Positions 1 to 7,890 of a DNA stretch of 64,000 bases are shown here, one piece after another; the stretch's first letter is position 1; each line of letters opens with the position of its first letter. The translations under genes were made by a program, and so were the position numbers. Source of the stretch: an uncultured Mycoplasma sp. (GTDB lineage Bacteria > Bacillota_I > Bacilli_A > RF39 > UBA660). Under the pieces are notes generated by a model. That model did not search any database. It was not told the origin of the DNA and was given only the letters and a program-made list of their open reading frames with translations. The stretch spans positions 1-64,000 of the forward strand of contig CAMEXD010000007.1 in NCBI GenBank assembly GCA_945947035.1, read 5' to 3'.

Positions 1-105
1 CATTGGAATTCTTAAGGAAAAAATAATTATATTATTTTTTCACTTTTCTTGTTTTTTATAATCAAAAATTCAAACAACTTTTAGTTAATTTATCTTTGAT
101 AATAA

Positions 106-134
106 TTGACATAATACTTCATTTTTAGTACAAT
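106..134 (+). promoter_or_regulatory. Sigma-A type promoter for the first gene
   Basis: A consensus -35 TTGACA (106-111) and a -10 TACAAT (129-134) are separated by 17 bases. Transcription would begin near base 141, just before the ribosome binding site GGAG at 144-147. Bases 1-105 hold no gene I can support. They are very A+T rich and include a weak AT-only inverted repeat around 18-42 that could be the end of an upstream gene's terminator. Confidence 0.75.
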
Positions 135-156
135 AAGTACTCTGGAGTTGATGTAT

Positions 157-633
157 ATGAAGATAATTGAAAAATTTGTTATAGATAGAGATAGTGAAGA
201 ATATTTTTATGGAGAAAAAATAATTGGTGAATTTAATAATATTATATATCGTATTTATTATTCATATACTAGTTTTGATAGTTTAAATACTTTTGAATTT
301 AGTGAAATATATGGTAATTATTATAGATTTACTGTAGCAGAATTTATCTCTCTTGCTACTTATGATTTAGGTGGATATAATGAAAATAATCTTCTTCATA
401 ATTTTAAGTTATTAAGAAGAAAATATAATACGATTAATTATAATCCATACATTAATAAAGATAAAAAAGTACTTATAACATCAATTTATTATTATGATGA
501 ACTTATAAAAGATAGAGCTTTAATTGAAGATTTTTCTTATGATTATGAAAAAGATATGGAAAAACTATTACTTCCATATGATGAAAAACTTCTTAGAATT
601 AAGGAAGATAACTTGTCAAATATTAAAAATTAA
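157..633 (+). CDS. Uncharacterised acidic, tyrosine-rich protein
   Basis: This encodes about 158 residues that I do not recognise. The composition is rich in Tyr, Asp, Glu and Asn, with no signal peptide, membrane segment or obvious motif, so a small soluble cytoplasmic protein is likely. TTG at 148 and ATG at 151 are also in frame, but the GGAG at 144-147 is best spaced (9 bases) for ATG 157. The gene lies behind its own strong promoter and ends 34 bases before hisS, so the two are probably co-transcribed. Base composition matches the neighbours. No function is proposed. Confidence 0.7.
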   Translation: MKIIEKFVIDRDSEEYFYGEKIIGEFNNIIYRIYYSYTSFDSLNTFEFSEIYGNYYRFTVAEFISLATYDLGGYNENNLLHNFKLLRRKYNTINYNPYINKDKKVLITSIYYYDELIKDRALIEDFSYDYEKDMEKLLLPYDEKLLRIKEDNLSNIKN

Positions 634-667
634 AGTATTATATAATTATAAAAGTAAGGAGGAATTT

Positions 668-2056
668 ATGAACACAATTATAAAACCAAAAGGAACTTAT
701 GATTTATATGGAAAAGATAGTAAAGATGTATTATTCTTACAGAGTTTAATTCAAAATTTAATGGAAAGTTATAACTATGAAATGATTAGAACACCACTTT
801 TTGAATCAAGCGATTTATTCCATAGAGGTGTTGGGGAAACAACTGATATAGTAACAAAAGAAACATATGATTTTAAAGATAGAGGAGATAGAAATTTAAC
901 TTTAAGACCTGAAGGAACAGCGGGTGCTGCTAGATGTTTTATTGAAAATAAATTATATGCAGAAAATATGCCAAAAAAATTCTTTTATTATGGTCCTATG
1001 TATCGTTATGAAAGACCACAAGCAGGAAGATTTAGAGAACATTATCAATTTGGTTGTGAAGTTTATGGTAGTTTTGATCCAATTATCGATGCTGAAATTA
1101 TAAGTATTCCATACACTTTATTTACAAGTTTAGGACTTAATGTAAAAGTTCATATCAATAGTCTTGGAGATAGTGCATCACGTACATCATATAGAGATGC
1201 TTTAATTAATTATTTGGCTCCTCATATTGATGAATTATGTAGTGATTGCAAAGAAAGATTTGAAAAAAATCCTTTACGTATTTTAGATTGTAAAGTTGAT
1301 AAAGATAATGAAATACTTAAAAATGTTCCTAAGACAATTGATTATTTAAGTGAAGAAGCAAAAGAATATTTTGATAAAGTATTAAAGTATTTAGATGCTT
1401 TAGAAATAGATTATGTTGTTGATCCTAAAACTGTTAGGGGACTTGATTATTACACACATACTGTGTTTGAAATAGAATGTGTTGATGCTGTAAATAAAAA
1501 TAGTGTTTTATGTGGTGGCGGAAGATACAATAATCTAATTGAGAATTTAGGAGGGCCAAAAACTCCTGCTGTTGGTTTTGGAATGGGTACTGAAAGACTC
1601 CTTGAAGTTTTATCTTCTAATGATTTAGGATTTAACTTAGATGATTCTTTAGATTGTTATGTTATTCCAGTATCTGACAATGAAAAATGCGAAGCTTTAA
1701 CATTATGTCATGCACTTCGTCTTATGGGATTTAAAGCTGACGTTGATAACATGAATAGAAATGTTAAGAATAATTTTAAACAAGCTGAAAAACTAAATAC
1801 TAAGTTTGCTATAGTAATTGGAGAAGAAGAGTTAAAAGAAGGTTATTATACTGTTAAAAATATGAAATCTAAAACAAATGAAGAAGTTAATGTTAAACTT
1901 ATAATTGATTATTTAATGGAAAAATTATCTGAAGATGATGATTGCTGTGATGATTACGATTGTAATTGTGGTTGTGGGGAAAATTGCGATTGTGATGACG
2001 AATGTAATTGTGGTGGTGATGGTTGTTGTGGTGATGATTGTCATTGTAAAAAGTAA
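668..2056 (+). CDS. hisS: Histidyl-tRNA synthetase with a Cys-rich C-terminal tail
   Basis: Class II synthetase that charges tRNA-His in the cytoplasm, 462 residues. Motif 2 is visible (YRYERPQAGRFREHYQFG), as are the HisA signature (RGLDYYTHTVFE), the glycine-rich CGGGRYNNLIENLGG and motif 3 (GFGMGTERLL), followed by an anticodon-binding domain. The start is ATG 668, behind AAGGAGG at 656-662; the longer upstream frame overlaps the previous gene and is rejected. The odd feature is the last 40 or so residues, an Asp/Cys/Gly tail with 13 cysteines (pairs such as CC, CNC, CGC, CDC, CHC). That tail is not part of the usual HisRS fold and looks metal-binding. hisS followed by aspS is a common Bacilli gene order. 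Confidence 0.96.
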   Translation: MNTIIKPKGTYDLYGKDSKDVLFLQSLIQNLMESYNYEMIRTPLFESSDLFHRGVGETTDIVTKETYDFKDRGDRNLTLRPEGTAGAARCFIENKLYAENMPKKFFYYGPMYRYERPQAGRFREHYQFGCEVYGSFDPIIDAEIISIPYTLFTSLGLNVKVHINSLGDSASRTSYRDALINYLAPHIDELCSDCKERFEKNPLRILDCKVDKDNEILKNVPKTIDYLSEEAKEYFDKVLKYLDALEIDYVVDPKTVRGLDYYTHTVFEIECVDAVNKNSVLCGGGRYNNLIENLGGPKTPAVGFGMGTERLLEVLSSNDLGFNLDDSLDCYVIPVSDNEKCEALTLCHALRLMGFKADVDNMNRNVKNNFKQAEKLNTKFAIVIGEEELKEGYYTVKNMKSKTNEEVNVKLIIDYLMEKLSEDDDCCDDYDCNCGCGENCDCDDECNCGGDGCCGDDCHCKK

Positions 2057-2083
2057 GAATATTTTAGAATAGGAAGTTATATT

Positions 2084-3400
2084 ATGGAAAAAATAAAATT
2101 TAGTGAATTAGAAAATTATTTTGATAAAGAAATTGAAGTGTCTGGTTTTATTGAAAATCTAAGAGTTCTTCAATATGTTATATTTATTGTTTTAAAAGAT
2201 AAATATGGTAAACTTCAAGTAACTATTGAAAAAGAAGATGAAAATAATAGCAAGTTAGTAGAAATTGCTAGTAATTTAACATTAGATAGTACAGTTAAAA
2301 TAAAAGGCGTTTTAAAACAAAATCCTAAAGTTAAATTAAATGGTATGGAACTTATTCCAAGTGATATTGAAGTAACAAGTAAAAGTTTAGAAGAATTACC
2401 AATTAATTATAAAGACTTAGCTAATACTTTAATTGATACAAGACTTGATAATAGAATGCTTGATTTAAGAAATGAAAGAAATAATTATATTTTTAGAATT
2501 CAATCTGATTTGATAAGAAATTTAAGAGATACTTTATATGATAAAGATTTTATGGAAATTCATACTCCAAAATTAATTGGAGCAGCAAGTGAAAGTGGAT
2601 CTGAAGTATTTGAAGTAAAATATTTTGATAGAAAAGCTTATCTTGCTCAAAGTCCTCAGTTTTATAAACAAATGGCTATGGCAAGTGGTTTTGAAAAGAT
2701 ATTTGAAGTAGGTCCTGTTTTTAGAGCAGAAAATTCTAATACTAATAGACACGCTACAGAATTTACTAGTTTCGATGTTGAATTTAGTTATATTAATTCT
2801 TTTTCTGATGTCATGGATTTAGAAGAAGAAATGATAACAAATGGTTTAGCTTTTATTAAAGAAAAATATGGGGATAAGATAAAAGAATTGTTTAATGTCG
2901 ATGTTGTTGTTCCAAATCGTCCTTTTCCAAGAGTTAAGTTAAATGATTTGTATAAAGAATTAGAAAGTCTTTATGGCTATAAAGCAGAAGGAGAAGATTT
3001 ATACGATTTATCAAGTGAAGGTGAGAAATTAGCATCTCGTTATGCAATGGATAAATATAATAGTGAATTTATCTTTATTACTGGTTATCCTGCTGAAAAA
3101 CGTGCATTTTATCACATGAGAGATGATAATGGACTTTTAAATGGTTATGATTTAATTTGGAAAGGTACAGAAATAACAACTGGGGCTCAAAGAGAACATA
3201 GATATGAAATTTTAAAACGTCAAGCAGAAGAAAAAGGCTTAAAAGAAGATATTAAGTTCTATTTAGATTTCTTTAAATATGGTTGTCCTCCACATGGTGG
3301 ATTTGGTCTTGGAGTAGATAGACTTACTTTAGTATTATTAGAAATTCCAGTAAAAGAAGCTATGTTTATCTTTAGAGGACCAAATAGACTTAATCCATAA
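2084..3400 (+). CDS. aspS: Archaeal-type aspartyl-tRNA synthetase (probably non-discriminating)
   Basis: Class II synthetase of 438 residues. An OB-fold anticodon domain occupies roughly 1-100 and the catalytic core follows, with KLIGAASESGSEVF, AQSPQFYKQM, the motif 2 region FRAENSNTNRHATEF and the motif 3 region GGFGLGVDRL. The short length, the absence of a GAD insertion and these motifs place it with archaeal/eukaryotic-type AspRS, known in many Bacillota. Such enzymes often charge both tRNA-Asp and tRNA-Asn, the latter then amidated by GatCAB (not in this window). An AsnRS identity is less likely. It starts 27 bases after hisS and 10 bases before ttcA, so all three probably share a transcript. 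Confidence 0.88.
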   Translation: MEKIKFSELENYFDKEIEVSGFIENLRVLQYVIFIVLKDKYGKLQVTIEKEDENNSKLVEIASNLTLDSTVKIKGVLKQNPKVKLNGMELIPSDIEVTSKSLEELPINYKDLANTLIDTRLDNRMLDLRNERNNYIFRIQSDLIRNLRDTLYDKDFMEIHTPKLIGAASESGSEVFEVKYFDRKAYLAQSPQFYKQMAMASGFEKIFEVGPVFRAENSNTNRHATEFTSFDVEFSYINSFSDVMDLEEEMITNGLAFIKEKYGDKIKELFNVDVVVPNRPFPRVKLNDLYKELESLYGYKAEGEDLYDLSSEGEKLASRYAMDKYNSEFIFITGYPAEKRAFYHMRDDNGLLNGYDLIWKGTEITTGAQREHRYEILKRQAEEKGLKEDIKFYLDFFKYGCPPHGGFGLGVDRLTLVLLEIPVKEAMFIFRGPNRLNP

Positions 3401-3410
3401 GGCAAAATTT

Positions 3411-4229
3411 ATGAATGATTTAGAAGAAATTGAAAGAAGTATTATTAAAAAATTTAGGAGTAAGATTTATCGTAAGTTTATAAGGGCAGTAAAGGATTTT
3501 GAACTAATTAAAGAAGGAGATTCTATTTGTTGCTGTATAAGTGGAGGAAAAGATTCATTTTTACTTGCTAAATGTCTTCAAGAATTAAAAATACATTCTA
3601 AATATCACTTTGATTTAAAATTTTTAGTTATGGATCCAGGATATAGTAAAAAACATTTAGATAAAATAAAAAAGAATTTAGAATATTTAAATATTGATGC
3701 TGAAATATTTGAATCACATATTTTTGATGAGATAAAAGATTCTTCTTCACCATGTTATTTATGTGCTAGAAAAAGAAGAGGAAATTTGTATGCTACAGCT
3801 AAAGAAATGGGTTGTAATAAAATAGCTTTAGGTCATCATTTTGATGATGTCATAGAAACAATTTTACTTAATCTTTTATATAGTGGTTGTTATAAAACAA
3901 TGCTACCTAAATTAAAAAGTAAAAACTTTAAAGGTATGGAACTTATAAGACCTTTATACTATGTTAAAGAAGATGATATATTATCTTGGAAAAGGTATAA
4001 TAATTTAGAATTTATTGATTGTGCTTGTAGTGTAACTAAAAAAAATCTAGGTAAAAGACTTGAAGTAAAAAACTTAATTAAAGAACTTAGAAGAGTTTAC
4101 GATAATGTCGATATAAACATCTTAAATAGTAGCAATAATGTTTATTTAGATTCAGTTCTTGGTTATAAAAATAAAGATGGTTATACTAGTTTTTTAGATA
4201 ATTATGAGGATATTTATGAAGAAGAATAA
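3411..4229 (+). CDS. ttcA: TtcA-like PP-loop tRNA thiolase
   Basis: This 272-residue ATP pyrophosphatase belongs to the TtcA/TilS fold. It carries the PP-loop SGGKDS near residue 44, the CxxC pair PCYLCARKRRG near residue 118 and GHHFDDVIETILLN. Family members of this type bind a 4Fe-4S cluster through the CxxC and a later Cys (FIDCACSVT here) and thiolate a tRNA base, classically cytidine 32. The target tRNA in this organism is inferred, not seen. It lies 10 bases after aspS and overlaps the next gene by 14 bases, which suggests translational coupling. Length is normal for the family. Confidence 0.85.
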   Translation: MNDLEEIERSIIKKFRSKIYRKFIRAVKDFELIKEGDSICCCISGGKDSFLLAKCLQELKIHSKYHFDLKFLVMDPGYSKKHLDKIKKNLEYLNIDAEIFESHIFDEIKDSSSPCYLCARKRRGNLYATAKEMGCNKIALGHHFDDVIETILLNLLYSGCYKTMLPKLKSKNFKGMELIRPLYYVKEDDILSWKRYNNLEFIDCACSVTKKNLGKRLEVKNLIKELRRVYDNVDINILNSSNNVYLDSVLGYKNKDGYTSFLDNYEDIYEEE

Positions 4230-4851
4230 TTTAAAAAATATGTTACTAGTGGTTTTGTCAGTTATATATAATACTTTTGTTTATAGATTTGGAAGAATGT
4301 TTCCAGAACGTGCAACTTTAGTAGGAACTAGTTTAGATCTTAAAATACCTTATGTATCTTTCTTTATATATTTTTATATATCTTGGTATATATTTATCTT
4401 TTTAATACCTTATTTAATATCTTTATATGATGAGGATAATTTTTATAAATATATTACAATGATTTTTATCAGTTTAACTATAACATTAATAATATATATT
4501 GCTTTTCCAACAGTTATGGAAAGACATAATCTAGATTTACTTACAAATTCTTTTACTGATAGATTAGTAAAACTTATCTATAGTTTAGGAAGTACAAATG
4601 CTTGTATTCCAAGTTTACATGTACTACTTGCAAGTGGTTATATGATGCCTCTTATAAAAAATAAAAAAGTACCAGTTTGGCTTAAAGTTTTAGGATTAAC
4701 ATCAGGTACTCTTATAATAATATCAACACTTTTAGTAAAACAACATGTTATATATGACGTTATAAGTGCGATTACAATAAATGCTGTTGTATGGTTTGTT
4801 ATTATTAAATTTAATTTAGATGAGTATTTGAAAAAAGTTATAAAATTATAA
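4216..4851 (+). CDS. PAP2-family membrane phosphatase or phosphotransferase
   Basis: Integral membrane protein of about 211 residues with some six hydrophobic segments. The PAP2 signature halves are visible: TNACIPSLHV (SxxH-like, near residues 134-143) and KQHVIYDVISA near the C-terminus, giving the catalytic His residues. Family members dephosphorylate or transfer lipid-linked phosphates, such as undecaprenyl or inositol lipids; the substrate cannot be told. ATG 4216 is preferred over ATG 4204 because GAGGA at 4206-4210 is correctly spaced for it, and the gene then overlaps the end of ttcA. It is the last gene of the hisS cluster. Confidence 0.8.
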   Translation: MKKNNLKNMLLVVLSVIYNTFVYRFGRMFPERATLVGTSLDLKIPYVSFFIYFYISWYIFIFLIPYLISLYDEDNFYKYITMIFISLTITLIIYIAFPTVMERHNLDLLTNSFTDRLVKLIYSLGSTNACIPSLHVLLASGYMMPLIKNKKVPVWLKVLGLTSGTLIIISTLLVKQHVIYDVISAITINAVVWFVIIKFNLDEYLKKVIKL

Positions 4852-4916
4852 AATTTAGAGTGTAAAATTTTAGTAAAACTATAGAAAAAATTAAAAATAT
4901 TTGATACAATATAATT

Positions 4917-5077
4917 ACCAGAGAATAATTTTTGTATAAACCCTACAAACACACGATACGGGAATCAAAATAGTTATTGGTGTTGAATGCTTATCATTGA
5001 TAAGAATCCTAAAGATAACAATATGATACCCACCTGTAATTATACAGGTTTATCGTTTTATTCTTCTGGTTTTTTTA
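4917..5077 (+). ncRNA. ssrS: Probable 6S RNA
   Basis: About 160 bases with no ORF fold on paper into one long interrupted hairpin. A closing helix is formed by CCAGAGAATAA (4918-4928) with TTATTCTTCTGG (5058-5069). Next come CGATA with TATCG, then GGGAATCA with TGATACCC, GTTAT with ATAAC, and an apical CTTATC/GATAAG stem. A side hairpin ACCTGTA-ATTA-TACAGGT lies on the 3' side, and a T run follows at 5070-5076. An extended -10 (TGATACAAT, 4902-4910) precedes the 5' end. A long rod with a central bubble is the 6S RNA plan. In Bacillus subtilis a 6S gene lies next to aspS, which matches this context. No covariance search was possible. Confidence 0.5.
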
Positions 5078-5106
5078 TTTACAAAAATATATTTTTTTAG
5101 TATAAT
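5078..5106 (+). promoter_or_regulatory. Promoter for nusB
   Basis: TTTACA (5078-5083) and a perfect TATAAT (5101-5106) are separated by 17 bases. They sit directly behind the T run that ends the putative 6S RNA. The nusB ribosome binding site GGGAG follows at 5110-5114. Confidence 0.7.
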
Positions 5107-5126
5107 GAGTTGGGAGTTGGAATTTT

Positions 5127-5531
5127 ATGAAAAATCGTAGTGAATTAAGAGATATAATTGTAAAAGTTTTATACCAAATATATATTTATAGAAATATTAA
5201 TGAAGATTGTAATATAGATTCTATTATCAAAGAAAACTTAGAAACAGAAAATGAATTTGTTAAAGTTTGTGTTAATGGTGTAATAGAAAATGAAAAAGAA
5301 CTAGAAACTCTTGCTAATAAATATTTAAAAAATTGGGATATTAATAGATTAAGTAAAGTAGATAAAGCAATTTTATTACTTGGTGTTTATGAACTTATGT
5401 ATACTGATACTCCAAATATTGTTTGTATAAATGAAGCAATTATTTTAGCAAAAAAATATAGTGATGATGATGTAGTTAAAATGATTAATGCAACACTTGA
5501 TAGTATTTACAAAAATGAAGTTGAGGAATAA
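5127..5531 (+). CDS. nusB: Transcription antitermination factor NusB
   Basis: An all-helical 134-residue protein matching NusB: an N-terminal RSELRDIIVKVLYQ helix and the conserved C-terminal block KVDKAILLLGVYELMY followed by CINEAIILAKKYSDDD. NusB pairs with NusE (ribosomal protein S10) on boxA RNA and supports antitermination of rRNA operons. Length is typical. It precedes xseA and xseB, the usual Bacillota order. Bases after the stop (around 5530-5556, AACGA with TCGTT then a T run) could form a weak terminator. Confidence 0.93.
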   Translation: MKNRSELRDIIVKVLYQIYIYRNINEDCNIDSIIKENLETENEFVKVCVNGVIENEKELETLANKYLKNWDINRLSKVDKAILLLGVYELMYTDTPNIVCINEAIILAKKYSDDDVVKMINATLDSIYKNEVEE

Positions 5532-5589
5532 CGATGATTAATAAATTGTCGTTTTTTTATGTAAAATTCTAGGTATTTTAAACATTTTA

Positions 5590-5598
5590 TGATACAAT
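5590..5598 (+). promoter_or_regulatory. Extended -10 promoter for xseAB
   Basis: An extended -10 element TGATACAAT (5590-5598) lies 18 bases before the start codon of xseA. No good -35 is seen at the right distance. Extended -10 promoters of this form (TGNTANAAT) recur in this window, for example before the 6S RNA candidate. Confidence 0.5.
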
Positions 5599-5616
5599 TA
5601 ATAAGAGGTAGATTAT

Positions 5617-6882
5617 ATGAATAATGAATATTTAACAGTTACTCAAATAAATAAATATATAAAGTATAAATTTGATAATGATGAAAATCTTAACCTTGTT
5701 TATTTAAAAGGAGAAATATCAAACTTTAAAAATCATACAACTGGTCATCTATATTTCACAATAAAAGATGAAACATCAAGAATTATGGCAGTTATGTTTA
5801 GAAATAACGCATCTAAAATAAAGTTTAATCCAGTTGATGGTAGTAAAGTTTTAGTAGTGGGTAGAATTGGTGTTTATGAGGCTAATGGTAATTATCAAAT
5901 CTATGTTGAGGAAATGCTTGAAGATGGTGTAGGAAATCTTGCAATAGAATTTGAAAAATTAAAGAAAAAATTATCTGAAAAAGGATATTTTGATGAAAAA
6001 TATAAAAAGCCTATTCCAAAGTTTCCTAAAAGAATTGGAATTATAACTGCAACAACAGGTGCTGCAATAAGAGATATAATAACAACAATTAATCGTAGAT
6101 ATAGAAATGTTGAGCTTGATATATTTCCTTGTTTAGTTCAAGGAGTTGATGCTAAAAACGATATCGTAAAAAATCTTGAACTAGCAAATAAATTTGATTT
6201 AGATTTAATTATTTTAGGACGTGGTGGAGGTTCTATTGAAGATTTATGGGCATTTAATGAAGAAATAGTTGCAGAAGCAGTATTTAAAAGCAGGATACCA
6301 ATAATAAGTGCCGTAGGTCATGAAATAGATTTTACTATAAGTGATTTTGTAGCAGACCTTCGTGCCCCAACGCCAACTGCAGCAGCAGAACTTGCTGTAC
6401 CTAATACAATTGAACTAATAACATATATTAATCAACTTAATATAAGAAGAAATAAAAGTATAATTAATCTAATTAATAAAAAACGTGAAAAACTTGATTC
6501 TTTAAAATCTTCATATATCTTAAAAAATCCGCAAAGTATATATGAAGTAAAAGCTCAAAAGATTGATAATCTAATTGAAAAATTAATCTATGTAACTAGT
6601 TCTAAAATAACAAATAGTAAAAATGTTTTAGATAATTTAAATAATAAAAAAGATGTTCTAATTAAAAATATTATAGATAAAAAGACAAATAGATACCTAA
6701 ATATCCTAAATAAATTAGAACCATTAAATCCAATTTTAACAATAAAAAGAGGATATACAATAACTAAAAAAGATGATAAATCACTTTCAAGTATCAAAGA
6801 TATAAATGAAAATGATTTAATAAAAACAACATTAAATGATGGTGTTATAACATCAAAAGTAATAAGTATGGAGGAAATGTAA
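5617..6882 (+). CDS. xseA: Exodeoxyribonuclease VII large subunit
   Basis: At 421 residues this is the standard length for XseA. An N-terminal OB-fold occupies about residues 1-105 (YLKGEISNFKNHTTGHLYFT), followed by the catalytic domain with KRIGIITATTGAAIRDI, GRGGGSIEDLWAFNEE, SAVGHEIDFTISDFVADLRAPTPTAAAE, a long coiled-coil stretch and the terminal RGYTITKKDDK. The enzyme degrades single-stranded DNA from both ends in complex with XseB. Its stop lies 1 base before the xseB start, so the subunits are co-translated. Confidence 0.96.
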   Translation: MNNEYLTVTQINKYIKYKFDNDENLNLVYLKGEISNFKNHTTGHLYFTIKDETSRIMAVMFRNNASKIKFNPVDGSKVLVVGRIGVYEANGNYQIYVEEMLEDGVGNLAIEFEKLKKKLSEKGYFDEKYKKPIPKFPKRIGIITATTGAAIRDIITTINRRYRNVELDIFPCLVQGVDAKNDIVKNLELANKFDLDLIILGRGGGSIEDLWAFNEEIVAEAVFKSRIPIISAVGHEIDFTISDFVADLRAPTPTAAAELAVPNTIELITYINQLNIRRNKSIINLINKKREKLDSLKSSYILKNPQSIYEVKAQKIDNLIEKLIYVTSSKITNSKNVLDNLNNKKDVLIKNIIDKKTNRYLNILNKLEPLNPILTIKRGYTITKKDDKSLSSIKDINENDLIKTTLNDGVITSKVISMEEM

Positions 6883-6883
6883 T

Positions 6884-7114
6884 ATGGAAAATAATAACTT
6901 AAGTTTTGAAGAAAAAATAACTAATTTAGAAAAAATAGTAAAAGATTTAGAAAGTGGAGATATAAAACTAGATGACGCAATAAACAAATTTAATGAAGCA
7001 ATGAAATTAGCTGATTCTTGCAATAAAACTTTAGAAGAAGCAACTAAAACAGTAAATAAAGTATTAAATAAAGATGGTGTTTTAGAAGATTTTGAACCAA
7101 TTGAGGAACAATAA
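6884..7114 (+). CDS. xseB: Exodeoxyribonuclease VII small subunit
   Basis: A 76-residue helical protein with the XseB core: FEEKITNLEKIVKDLESGDIK followed by LDDAINKFNEAMKLAD. It forms the small subunit that holds XseA in an assembled exonuclease VII. GGAGG at the end of xseA serves as its ribosome binding site. Length is normal. Confidence 0.94.
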   Translation: MENNNLSFEEKITNLEKIVKDLESGDIKLDDAINKFNEAMKLADSCNKTLEEATKTVNKVLNKDGVLEDFEPIEEQ

Positions 7115-7143
7115 TTGCTAATTTTAAAAAATAGAGTTATAAT
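7115..7143 (+). promoter_or_regulatory. Promoter of the teichoic acid operon
   Basis: TTGCTA (7115-7120) and TATAAT (7138-7143) are separated by 17 bases. They begin right after the stop of xseB. AAAGGAGAA at 7157-7165 is the ribosome binding site of the next gene. Confidence 0.65.
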
Positions 7144-7173
7144 TAAACTAACAAAGTAAAGGAGAAATAGATT

Positions 7174-7890
7174 ATGGTTTATGTAGAAATATTAGCAGGC
7201 GGTAAAGGAACAAGAATGGGCAATACTGATATGCCTAAACAATTTATGATGCTTGGAACTAAGCCAATTTTTATTCATACAATTGAACAATTTATGTTAA
7301 ATTTAAATGTTAACAAAATTTTATTGTGTTGCCCTAAAGAATGGATGAGTTATGCAAAAGACACATTAGAAAAATATTTAGAAGATACATCGGATATTTA
7401 TATAGTTGAAGGGGGCACAACAAGACAAGAAACTATAATAAATGGATGTAAATTTATCGAAAAAGAATTTGGTATTAATAATGATGATATTGTAATTACA
7501 CATGATGCGGTTAGACCATTTGTAACACAAAGAATAATTGATGATAATATTGAAGCCGCAAGAACTTATGGTGCTGCTGATACTGTAGTTCCAGCAACTG
7601 ACACAATAGTGGAAGGGAAGGATAATGGTTTTATAGATAATATTCCTGATAGAAAAAAAATGTATCAAGGTCAAACACCTCAAAGTTTTAAATTAAAAAC
7701 GTTACTTGATATTTTAACAGAATTAAGTGAGGTAGAAAGGAATATTTTAACTGATGCATGTAAGGCATTTGTCTTAAAGGGGAAAAAGGTTAAATTAGTT
7801 GAAGGAGAAGTTTATAACGTAAAAGTTACTAGTTTGTATGATTTAAAATTATGTGAAGCAATTATTGCAGTGAGAGGAAAAGATGATTAA
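7174..7890 (+). CDS. tarI: Ribitol-5-phosphate cytidylyltransferase (IspD/TarI family)
   Basis: Nucleotidyltransferase of 238 residues. The CTP-binding loop LAGGKGTRMG is at residue 7, with PKQFM after it, then ITHDAVRPFV and QGQTPQSF. The fold is shared by IspD (MEP pathway) and TarI (CDP-ribitol synthesis). The next gene is a TarJ reductase overlapping by 8 bases, and teichoic acid polymerase genes follow, so TarI is the better call. TarI with TarJ makes CDP-ribitol from ribulose 5-phosphate. An IspD role cannot be excluded from sequence alone. Confidence 0.82.
   Translation: MVYVEILAGGKGTRMGNTDMPKQFMMLGTKPIFIHTIEQFMLNLNVNKILLCCPKEWMSYAKDTLEKYLEDTSDIYIVEGGTTRQETIINGCKFIEKEFGINNDDIVITHDAVRPFVTQRIIDDNIEAARTYGAADTVVPATDTIVEGKDNGFIDNIPDRKKMYQGQTPQSFKLKTLLDILTELSEVERNILTDACKAFVLKGKKVKLVEGEVYNVKVTSLYDLKLCEAIIAVRGKDD

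Noticed and set aside
524-667. Longer N-terminus for HisRS starting at 524
   Set aside because: It overlaps the previous gene and has no ribosome binding site, while ATG 668 has AAGGAGG and begins at the normal HisRS N-terminus.
634-667. T-box or other riboswitch before hisS
   Set aside because: Only 34 bases separate the genes, too few for a T-box, and no specifier stem is seen.
4638-4952. 104-codon minus-strand frame over the PAP2 gene and the 6S region
   Set aside because: It is antisense to the PAP2 motifs and has no ribosome binding site.
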